The position numbers were made by a program, and so were the translations under genes. The notes beneath the pieces were generated by a model. That model ran no database searches and was not told the DNA's origin. It saw only the letters and a list, made by a program, of their open reading frames with translations. Positions 23,055-30,756 of a DNA stretch of 46,327 nucleotides are shown here, one piece after another (the stretch's first letter is position 1; each line of letters begins with the position of its first letter). Source of the stretch: Paludibacteraceae bacterium (GTDB lineage: Bacteria > Bacteroidota > Bacteroidia > Bacteroidales > Paludibacteraceae); assembly GCA_017447875.1 (NCBI GenBank), contig JAFSMP010000006.1, positions 1 through 46,327 on the forward strand. The letters are read 5' to 3'.

Positions 23055-23926
23055 CTTCCCTCTCCCTTCATATGTTCCGGATTAATAACTACAGAAGCAA
23101 AACCTGGTTTCATAAAATCATCCATGGTGAAACCTGGGCGGATGCAGATGCGGGCATTGGCTCCGTGAGCGAGCAGATGCCCATCAAAAGGCAGGCCGCT
23201 TTCATAGTTCACATTTCTGGCTGCATCCAGGAAAGTGTCAAGCACATCCTTCGGTACAGGGAAGGGCCCATGCGCAAAAACCAATTGCTCGAAATCAAGC
23301 GCCCTTGCCTTCTCAAGCGTGGCAATATAGGTGGACAGGTCGGCCGCCTCCGGCGTAAAAAGCCACACGAAGGGATTCATTGCATCGCCTGCATAGAACA
23401 ATTTTTCTTCCGCGTACAGTAAACAAATGCTTCCTTTGGTATGGCCAGGCATGTGATAGACCGTGAGGTGCATACCGCCGAGGTCAAAGACATAGCCTGC
23501 TTCCAGCGGACGCAGATTTCCGCAGGATGAATTCACATAGGCTTCTTCATCAAAAGAAGCCGGTAGAATATTGACGATATTCCCAGTCTCGTGGTCGAAG
23601 GTGTGTTTGGCGTCCTCGACGATGGTTCTGCGCATCTGCGGTGTATTATGCTGCTGCAGCAGCTGCATATCCAATGGATGAACATACTTGTCTTCAGCGA
23701 AGCGGAAGTTTCCGCAGGAATGATCCAGATGGCCGTGCGAGTTAACAATGATCAAGGGGAGGTCTGTGATCTCACGGACTGTCTCCCGCAGATCGGCAAA
23801 GCCGTATCCGGTATCAAAAAGCAGCGCGCTGTTCTGGCCCACAAAGAGCTCCATGAAAACACTTTCTGCGCTGGTGATGCGGTATACGTTTTTCCGCAGC
23901 TCAGTTACTCTGTAATAATCTGCCAT
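23051..23926 (-). CDS. MBL-fold metallohydrolase
   Basis: 291 residues with the zinc motif NSHGHLDHSCGN (HxHxDH at about 64-69) and further metal ligands (MPGHTKGSI, near 160; a late DD/H region). The fold covers lactonases, thioesterases and glyoxalase-like enzymes; activity cannot be assigned from sequence. Coupled upstream to the GH3 gene (23-base gap) and downstream to the esterase. A role in opening a sugar lactone or splitting an ester from the imported glycoside is plausible inference. Confidence 0.9.
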   Translation of the reverse strand: MADYYRVTELRKNVYRITSAESVFMELFVGQNSALLFDTGYGFADLRETVREITDLPLIIVNSHGHLDHSCGNFRFAEDKYVHPLDMQLLQQHNTPQMRRTIVEDAKHTFDHETGNIVNILPASFDEEAYVNSSCGNLRPLEAGYVFDLGGMHLTVYHMPGHTKGSICLLYAEEKLFYAGDAMNPFVWLFTPEAADLSTYIATLEKARALDFEQLVFAHGPFPVPKDVLDTFLDAARNVNYESGLPFDGHLLAHGANARICIRPGFTMDDFMKPGFASVVINPEHMKGEGR

Positions 23927-23949
23927 ATGCCTGTTCTTTCTCCTGACCC

Positions 23950-25665
23950 TTAATACTTCAGATATTCCTTCCCGCAGAAGGGATCCACGGGACTCTTCCC
24001 TACAAAGGCGGATTTGCCCACCAGCTTTTCCACAACAGTTTCAATCATAAGGTCATGATTGGAATAAGCATTGATGTATGTCCGAATCATCGGAACATCC
24101 AGTAAGTGATACGGGTTCTGCAGGGAGACGAAGATGGTGGGAACCACCTCGGTAAACCAGGGAACATTGTCCCCGGCACCGAAGGGAGCGTGCCAGTTGA
24201 TACGATTGGTGGTCTTGTTGGAGGCGTTTTCCACGTTACCCACATAAATCACCAGATCGTATTTTTCCCTGAACTCCGTTACGGTTTCAAAATGTACAGG
24301 CTTTGTGAAGTCAAAAACTTCTTCCTCATATTGGGTGACCGAAAAACCTTCCTTCTCTAATGCAGCCGTGAAGGTTTTTCTGACACGATCCTCCGAAGGG
24401 AACTTTCCAAGAACCTCCAGAAGCACCCGTTTCTGCTTCTGCGGACTGATGGGCAGAAGATGTTGGGTGTCCTTGACCAGTGTGACAGATTTTTCCGCAC
24501 ATTCCTTTGCCCAGGCTTGATGCTCCGGACAACCAATTTTCTGGAGATCTTCCCGTTTGGGTGCCAGCGTACCGTCTTTTTGTTTGCGATGGAGCTTCAG
24601 AGAAGCTTTGACAGCCAGAATACGCGTGATCGCTTCATCCAGCCTCCGTTCAGAAAGAATTCCGTCCCGATACCCTTTCATCATGAATCCCAGATCTTCC
24701 TGGTAATCCTTATAGAAAAGCAACATGTCGCATCCCGCTTCAATGCAGTAAGGGACTGCCGTTTCCCGATCCATGGCACACAGGAAACCAACCATCGGGG
24801 AGGCATCCGTGATGATCATCCCGTTGAAGCCAAGCTGCTCACGTAACAGATTTTGCAGCAGCTCCGGAGACAGAGTCGCCGGTATCAGCTTGTCCGGATG
24901 AGCGGGATTAAACTTTTTCTGATAGGCTGGCATGGCAATGTGGCCGATCATGGCGGTAAGCGCGCCGTTCTCGATCAAGGCCTTATAAACCTCTCCATAC
25001 GTCTGATCCCATTCCTCACAGGAGAGTGAATTGACACTGGTCAGAATATGCTGGTCTGTCTCGTCAACACCGTCCCCGGGAAAATGCTTGATGGAAACGG
25101 CACAACCGCTATCCATCGCACCACGCATATATTCCAGGCCGTAGCGCTTCACGGTTTCGGGATCTGAGCCGTAGGTGCGGACATTGGTGATGGGATTGTG
25201 ATACTCCATATCAATATCTACGACAGGCGCAAAGGTATAGTTACAGCCGACAGCCTGGGCCTCCGTACAGGAAAGCCGGCCAAGACGGTAAGCTTGTTGC
25301 GAATCTCCAGTAGCGGCAACCTGCATCTGCTTTCCAAAGGGAGTCCCCTCCACAACGATGCCGTCTCCACCGGCTTCCAGATTTGCTGCCAGCAGCATGG
25401 GAATCTTTGCATGTTCCTGAAGATAGGAAAAGGCCGAAAACAGTTCTTCCTTCAAACCCGCGCGGAACATCAGCCCGCCTGGGTGACGATCCAAGATCTC
25501 GTGCTGCAGATAATCGGGGTTCGGAGAATAGCCAATGGGGAAGAACAGCTGGCCGATCTTCTCTTGCAGGGACATGGAGGCTTTGGTTTCTTCAACCCAG
25601 CGGATATCCTCTTCATCCAGGAAAAACGGATTTGCCCTTAAATCAATTCTGCCATTTTCGTTCAT
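23950..25665 (-). CDS. Glycoside hydrolase family 3 enzyme (NagZ/beta-glucosidase type)
   Basis: 571 residues. The GH3 N-terminal barrel carries KHFPGDGVDETDQH (193-206), equivalent to the catalytic loop of bacterial NagZ (Asp204, His206), and the nucleophile in ITDASP (Asp287). A GH3 C-terminal domain follows (about 390-560). No signal peptide is present, so it acts on imported oligosaccharides. The presence of the His/Asp loop hints at beta-N-acetylhexosaminidase or a phosphorylase-like relative rather than a plain beta-glucosidase. Its start overlaps the upstream permease stop by four bases (ATGA), tying it to the transporter. Confidence 0.9.
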   Translation of the reverse strand: MNENGRIDLRANPFFLDEEDIRWVEETKASMSLQEKIGQLFFPIGYSPNPDYLQHEILDRHPGGLMFRAGLKEELFSAFSYLQEHAKIPMLLAANLEAGGDGIVVEGTPFGKQMQVAATGDSQQAYRLGRLSCTEAQAVGCNYTFAPVVDIDMEYHNPITNVRTYGSDPETVKRYGLEYMRGAMDSGCAVSIKHFPGDGVDETDQHILTSVNSLSCEEWDQTYGEVYKALIENGALTAMIGHIAMPAYQKKFNPAHPDKLIPATLSPELLQNLLREQLGFNGMIITDASPMVGFLCAMDRETAVPYCIEAGCDMLLFYKDYQEDLGFMMKGYRDGILSERRLDEAITRILAVKASLKLHRKQKDGTLAPKREDLQKIGCPEHQAWAKECAEKSVTLVKDTQHLLPISPQKQKRVLLEVLGKFPSEDRVRKTFTAALEKEGFSVTQYEEEVFDFTKPVHFETVTEFREKYDLVIYVGNVENASNKTTNRINWHAPFGAGDNVPWFTEVVPTIFVSLQNPYHLLDVPMIRTYINAYSNHDLMIETVVEKLVGKSAFVGKSPVDPFCGKEYLKY

Positions 25666-26675
25666 ACGGCATTCTCCTTCGGCGATTTCTTTCCTCCGAA
25701 CAGTTTTTTAAACCCGGAGATCAGGTTTCCCCCCTGAGCGGAAAGGACATTCACAAGCAGGATAAATATCCCGATGATTACCATGGATATGTATTTGCCC
25801 ATGTCCGAGGTAAAGACGGCGCCAAGGGCGTAGGACATGAGGCTCAGCGTCAAGGCACCCATGATGATGCCGATGGTATCACCACAGTATTTCGCCAGCA
25901 TCAGGCCGATAAAAACCGGTAAGATGTTGACGAACAGGGAACCGACGGTCGCCAATGAAGAAAATGCACCTCCGCGGATGCCAGTGGTGGCATAAATCAT
26001 AGAAGCAAAGCCGAAGATGATGCCGCTGAAGAGATAGGATATAAAGACATTCTTTCTCTCGTTGACGCCGATATTGACGGCTGCCTGCTGATTCATGGCC
26101 AGGATCGTCGACTGTTTTCCGCTGACAGTCAATTCGCTGAAAATGGCGTAGACGACGATCCCTCCGATCAACGGAACAAGTACCAGCGGATAAAGCGAAA
26201 AAGCTTTCAGCTTCATATTGGAAACCAGGTGAATGCCGCTTCCACCGTAAATCAGGCAGGTCACCGCCTCGTAAAGCAACGCCATTCCGATGGTGCAGAT
26301 CATGATGGGCAGCCTGCCATAGACATATAATACAGCAACCAGAAGACTCAGCACAATACTAACAGCCTGACAGATTACCGCGAACAGCAGCGGGTTGCTG
26401 CCGTTTGCCTTGGCAATATTGCCCGCGATAATAACAGAAACCAGCATGATGGCACCGCCGGAAAAATCAAATCTACCGCATTTAAACTGTAGGCCGATCC
26501 CCATAGCGCAGGTGACGGAAACCGCCAGATCCACAACAAGTGTCTTCCACATGGACAGGGAACCGAAATAGGTTTTCCCGTTCGCGTAGCAAAGACTGGC
26601 CATGGCAATATACATGGCGACAGGGAGCACCAGCGTGCCGAATATTCTCTTCCATACATTGGGACTGCTCTTCAT
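25662..26675 (-). CDS. Sugar ABC transporter permease (CUT2, RbsC-like), second
   Basis: 337 residues with about eight to ten hydrophobic helices and the BPD_transp_2 pattern of ribose-type permeases (LQFKCGRFDFSGGAIMLVSVIIAGN in the second and third helices; LFVNILPVFIGLMLAKYCGD later). It forms the membrane channel with the permease at 28009 and takes substrate from the lipoprotein at 26787. A stem-loop at 26746-26779 separates it from the binding-protein gene, and the GH3 gene is coupled downstream. Confidence 0.92.
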   Translation of the reverse strand: MKSSPNVWKRIFGTLVLPVAMYIAMASLCYANGKTYFGSLSMWKTLVVDLAVSVTCAMGIGLQFKCGRFDFSGGAIMLVSVIIAGNIAKANGSNPLLFAVICQAVSIVLSLLVAVLYVYGRLPIMICTIGMALLYEAVTCLIYGGSGIHLVSNMKLKAFSLYPLVLVPLIGGIVVYAIFSELTVSGKQSTILAMNQQAAVNIGVNERKNVFISYLFSGIIFGFASMIYATTGIRGGAFSSLATVGSLFVNILPVFIGLMLAKYCGDTIGIIMGALTLSLMSYALGAVFTSDMGKYISMVIIGIFILLVNVLSAQGGNLISGFKKLFGGKKSPKENAV

Positions 26676-26745
26676 CTGATTCTGCCTCCCGTTTTAACAT
26701 AGTTAACTTCATTTGCGCAACCGGCCATGATAGCGCTTTGCTTTT

Positions 26746-26779
26746 CCGCCTCTGCCTCCCACAAGGGAGACAGAGGCGG
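26746..26779 (-). promoter_or_regulatory. Intercistronic stem-loop after the binding-protein gene
   Basis: CCGCCTCTGCCTCCC and GGGAGACAGAGGCGG pair with one mismatch over ACAAG. No T run follows on the minus strand, so it is probably an mRNA-stabilising or partial-attenuation hairpin that keeps the binding protein in excess over the permease. Confidence 0.75.
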
Positions 26780-26786
26780 AGAGGGA

Positions 26787-27947
26787 TTACTTAATTCCCG
26801 CAATAGAGAGCCTGTCGGATGCAAACAGAGCCAGCAGATCCGCATGCGTTGTGCAGGCATGAATCTCTTCATTGGAAACCTGAATCTTGGAGACATCCCC
26901 GGAGCCGGTGAAGCTCTTGGTCATGACAAGCTCCACATCCTCAGGAGTCTTCATCACGAAGGAAACGCTGTCCAGACGTTCCGGCTTGAAGTCATCATAG
27001 AGGCGTCCTTCAATGGCACGAGTCAGCACCTCGAGAACATAGCCGAAGTTTTCCTTGGCGACAATGTTGACATACTGAATAACGCCATCGCCGCCGATGT
27101 CTTCCAAGACGGACTCCTCGTTGCTGAAGCCGCCGGTCACCAGCTTGGTGTCAGGAGAAGCGGTACCGTTGATGATCGCACTCTTGAGCACGGGATACAC
27201 GAATTCAATGCCGGAAGAAAAGCAGACAATTACATCCAGATCGCCATTTCCCGGCTCCAGGAACCAAGACTCTTCCAGAGGGGCGAACTGCAGAATTTTG
27301 GTTTCCCCAATGATTTCAATGGGCTTCTCGGCAGTCTTATTATACTCGGCAACCAGTTCACGGAAAGTATCGTCTGCTGCCTGAAGATTGGGATAAGCAA
27401 AAGCAGGGAAGGTCGCTGTGGCTACCTTTGTGTAGCCCTTTTCGACCACGACGTCCATCATTTCCTGACCCATAACCGCGCCATCGCAATGGCCTTCGCA
27501 GATGGTACCCAAATACTTGTCGCTGTTCTGAACGGCATTCGTGGGATTACCTTCCTCGTAAACCATTCGAAGATCCGTGTTGTATCCGATCACAAAGAGA
27601 TCCGGATATTCTTCCATAATGTTCAGAAGACCGCCGTCCACGGAAGTGATCAGGCCAACAACATCTTTAGTCATTGCATTTCTGACTGCATTCAGATTGG
27701 CGTTGGGATCATTGGTCATGTCCGCAATGACAACCTTCAGATCATAACCGAGTTCGGGCAGAAAATTGTTGGCATATGCCATGGAGTAATCATAGGACAT
27801 ACCTGCCGTCAGGCTTGTCAGCCATAAAATTGTGCCCTTTTTCTCTACTGCGGTGTTCCCTTTTGCACCGCAAGCGCTGCTGCAGAACGCAACGACAAGC
27901 AGCATCAGAACCAGAACGAGACTCAGAAGCTTCCTTGATTTTTTCAT
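26787..27947 (-). CDS. Sugar ABC transporter substrate-binding lipoprotein
   Basis: 386 residues. An N-terminal lipoprotein signal (MKKSRKLLSLVLVLMLLVVA then FCSSAC-GAKG, lipid on Cys26 most likely) is followed by a type 1 periplasmic-binding fold (peripla_BP_4; ILWLTSLTAGMSYDYSMAYA at the start). It lies outside the membrane and presents a sugar to the CUT2 permeases. The order ATPase, permease, binding protein, permease is typical of split-permease CUT2 operons. Substrate unknown; the GH3 and esterase partners suggest a small glycoside. Confidence 0.92.
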   Translation of the reverse strand: MKKSRKLLSLVLVLMLLVVAFCSSACGAKGNTAVEKKGTILWLTSLTAGMSYDYSMAYANNFLPELGYDLKVVIADMTNDPNANLNAVRNAMTKDVVGLITSVDGGLLNIMEEYPDLFVIGYNTDLRMVYEEGNPTNAVQNSDKYLGTICEGHCDGAVMGQEMMDVVVEKGYTKVATATFPAFAYPNLQAADDTFRELVAEYNKTAEKPIEIIGETKILQFAPLEESWFLEPGNGDLDVIVCFSSGIEFVYPVLKSAIINGTASPDTKLVTGGFSNEESVLEDIGGDGVIQYVNIVAKENFGYVLEVLTRAIEGRLYDDFKPERLDSVSFVMKTPEDVELVMTKSFTGSGDVSKIQVSNEEIHACTTHADLLALFASDRLSIAGIK

Positions 27948-28008
27948 TTTCTTTTGATCCTCCCAAATTTATGATTGTTATAATAACCTGCCTCAGCAGA
28001 TATGTTCT

Positions 28009-28989
28009 TTAACGAGGCAACGTGCCGTACTTCTTGCGGCAGGTAATCAGAACGACGACAATGAAAAGTATCGCCTTGATTATAAATGTGGCATTATTCG
28101 GCACACCCATTATGGGGAGACCAACCGCCAGCAGGGAGTACGTAAAAGAACCGATGATTGCACAGGATATTCTGGACTTCATTCCTCCTGCCAGGGGCAT
28201 CCCGCCCAGAATCAGCGCAACCATGACATTCATTTCAAACCCGGTCCCGGTTGCATCGGAAGCGGCACCGGTATAGCCCATCTGGAATACGGATGCGAGC
28301 ACGACGCACACGCTCAAAATTACATAGGGGAGCACTTTGTATTTCAACAAATCCACACCATTTTGCTCGGCGGAAACCTCATTGGCGCCGATTGCTCTTG
28401 AATTCTTCCCGATTTTAGTATAGTAGAAAAGATAACTGACGACGAGAGTTTCAATTACCAGGGCAACGATCATCAACCAAGGTTCTTTGAATATGCGATA
28501 ATCAATCGTCTTCAGAAAGATGCTGCGTGTGTTCAGGTTGGTATATACGATGCCGCTGATTCCCTGAAAAACCATCATGAATACCAGAGAGGGGATGATC
28601 GGAAAGATCTTCAGCAGCTGCCCAGCAGAGCCGTTGATCACAGCTACAAGCAGCGCAATCGCAAGAGAAACCAGGATACCGGGCAATAAGCTGCCTGTTG
28701 CGTTTCCGAGCAGCACCATCAGCAGGGCATAGACACGAACCTGCGCTCCGATGCTGATGTCCATGTGTCCCAGCGAATACACAAACACCGCACCGACCGA
28801 CAGAAGCGCTGTGACAATAACATTTGCCATCAGTGCAGAAAATTTCTCCGCAGACCAGAGGCTTTCACCAAAAAACGGGGGAACCACCGAGAATACGATC
28901 AGGCAGACAACCAGACCGCCATAAGCGGCAACCGAGGTTATGTGATGGCTGACCCATTTCTTGAAATTAAAGGAATTGTTTTCCGGCAT
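28009..28989 (-). CDS. Sugar ABC transporter permease (CUT2), first
   Basis: 326 residues, multi-spanning, with the BPD_transp_2 signature YSLGHMDISIGAQVRVYALLM (about 70-90) and the conserved GANEVSAEQNGVD cytoplasmic loop that contacts the ATPase. The start at 28989 lies 14 bases after the ATPase stop. Together with 25662-26675 it makes a heteromeric channel. Confidence 0.92.
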   Translation of the reverse strand: MPENNSFNFKKWVSHHITSVAAYGGLVVCLIVFSVVPPFFGESLWSAEKFSALMANVIVTALLSVGAVFVYSLGHMDISIGAQVRVYALLMVLLGNATGSLLPGILVSLAIALLVAVINGSAGQLLKIFPIIPSLVFMMVFQGISGIVYTNLNTRSIFLKTIDYRIFKEPWLMIVALVIETLVVSYLFYYTKIGKNSRAIGANEVSAEQNGVDLLKYKVLPYVILSVCVVLASVFQMGYTGAASDATGTGFEMNVMVALILGGMPLAGGMKSRISCAIIGSFTYSLLAVGLPIMGVPNNATFIIKAILFIVVVLITCRKKYGTLPR

Positions 28990-29003
28990 ATTATCTCCCC
29001 CTC

Positions 29004-30512
29004 TCAGATCATATACTCGATAATGTCGGTTTCCTTGAGATCCGGTGAGCGCATGAACTCTTTTTGAATTTGATAATCCTTCATGATCATGATCTTATCC
29101 GCCATACCGATCAGTTCGGAGAGTTCTTCGGAAATGATAATAATTGCTTTGCCCTGTTGCTTCATCTTCTCAATCAGGGAATACATGGACTGCTTGACGC
29201 CAATGTCCACTCCGCGCGTGGGGCAATCCATGATGATGACCTCAGATCCTTTGGCTTCCCATTTGGCAAAGGAAACCTTCTGCTTGTTGCCTCCTGATAG
29301 CGTGTTGACCCATTGCTTTCCGTTGCCACACTTGATACGGAATGCTTCGATTTCCTGGTCTGCCATCTGTTTTTCATCCTTTGGCCGAATGAAACCGTGC
29401 TTCTCCAGTGAGGTCAGGGACGGCAGAACGATATTGTCCTGAATGGATCCGTTTAAAATCAGGGCTTCGGTATCGCGGTTCTTGGAAATATACCCGATCC
29501 CGCTCTGAATCGCCTGCAGCGGAGACGAGATTTCCTTCCCCTCTCGGATGACGGAGCCTTTGTCCGGCCTGCTGATTCCGTAGCACAGTCTGCCGACATC
29601 GTGCATACCACAGCCTGACAAACCGCCGAAGCCGAGGATTTCACCTTTGTGCACGGTCAGATTCAGATCGTGAATCCGGCCATAACTCACATGACGCAGC
29701 TCCAGCGCGACTTCACCGCTGTGCGTGGTGTCATAATCCGTTCTGTAATATTTATCCCCGATTTCACGTCCCACCATCAGATAGCGTATTTTCTTAACGA
29801 CATCCGGGGCCTTCAAGTCCGCTTCTGTCAGTTCCCCGACGATGTCACCATCCCGAAGAACCGTCAGAACGCTGCAATGTTCCAGGATTTCATCAATGTC
29901 GTGAGAGATGAAGATTACGCATTTGTTCTCCTGCTCAGCCATTCGATGCATCAGCTTGTAAAGAATCTGACGCCCTTCGTGAGAAAGCGCGGTGGTCGTT
30001 TCGTCCACAACCAGGATTTGCGTATCGTCATTTACACAGCGGACGATCTCAATCAGTTTTCGATCCTCAAAGTTATACAGATCAATGGGATGACGGCTCT
30101 TAATATGTGCGACGCCAAATTTTTCCAGAAGAGCATCCGCTTCCTGAAACATGTGCTTCATATCCACAAGTCCAAGCCGAGAGAACTCCTGTTCTCTGCC
30201 GGCGAAAATGTTCTGCGCCACCGTGACGCCGGAAATGGTATTGGCTTCCTGCAGGATCATGGAGATACCATTGCGCTGCGCCTCGACCATGCTGTGAGGA
30301 CTCCATGGCGCGCCCCGATAAAGCATCTCCCCACTGCTGGCAGATTGCATACCCGCAATGATAGAAGTGACAGTGGATTTTCCGCTGCCGTTTTCCCCTA
30401 CAAGACCCCTGATTTCGCCCCGATAAAAAGTCATACTGACGTCTTTCAGCGCTACAGTAGGGCCGAAGGTCTTGTTTATATTTCTGACTTCGATCAGTTT
30501 CTCTTGGCTCAT
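29004..30512 (-). CDS. Sugar ABC transporter ATP-binding protein (RbsA-like, two ABC domains)
   Basis: 502 residues from the ATG at 30512 (GGAGGG six bases upstream; longer readings lack a site). The first ABC domain has Walker A GENGSGKST (about 37-45) and a degenerate signature (NFEDRKL). The second has a degenerate P-loop (GGLSGCGMHDVG) but a normal signature LSGGNKQKV and Walker B VIIMDCP. This asymmetry is normal for RbsA/MglA. It is the first gene of the operon, and powers uptake through the two permeases. The promoter (TATAAT at 30561-30566 on the minus strand, no clear -35) suggests activation by the divergent AraC-GH39 protein. Confidence 0.93.
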   Translation of the reverse strand: MSQEKLIEVRNINKTFGPTVALKDVSMTFYRGEIRGLVGENGSGKSTVTSIIAGMQSASSGEMLYRGAPWSPHSMVEAQRNGISMILQEANTISGVTVAQNIFAGREQEFSRLGLVDMKHMFQEADALLEKFGVAHIKSRHPIDLYNFEDRKLIEIVRCVNDDTQILVVDETTTALSHEGRQILYKLMHRMAEQENKCVIFISHDIDEILEHCSVLTVLRDGDIVGELTEADLKAPDVVKKIRYLMVGREIGDKYYRTDYDTTHSGEVALELRHVSYGRIHDLNLTVHKGEILGFGGLSGCGMHDVGRLCYGISRPDKGSVIREGKEISSPLQAIQSGIGYISKNRDTEALILNGSIQDNIVLPSLTSLEKHGFIRPKDEKQMADQEIEAFRIKCGNGKQWVNTLSGGNKQKVSFAKWEAKGSEVIIMDCPTRGVDIGVKQSMYSLIEKMKQQGKAIIIISEELSELIGMADKIMIMKDYQIQKEFMRSPDLKETDIIEYMI

Positions 30513-30560
30513 ATTTCCCTCCATGTACAACATCCTCAGGTATTCAACAGAACCGGTCTT

Positions 30561-30721
30561 ATTATACTGGGCAAACAGGGGAATTTTAAGGTTAAGAGTT
30601 TTTGTTTTTTTGTACAAATCTTAAATAAACTACAGGAACACTTTTGTTTTTCATATAAACGAAGAAATAGACATTAAAAAAAGTCCCTTTTGCTTGCATT
30701 CCTCCGACAATCTTGTATAAT
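30561..30721. promoter_or_regulatory. Divergent promoters, ABC operon / AraC-GH39 regulator
   Basis: Leftward: TATAAT on the minus strand at 30561-30566 without a good -35, as expected for activator dependence. Rightward: TTGCAT (30694-30699), 16 bases, TATAAT (30716-30721). The AT-rich spacer between them should hold AraC-type binding sites, which I could not define. Confidence 0.55.
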
Positions 30722-30756
30722 GTATAATAGCTATTGTTATATGGAGGACGGAGAAG

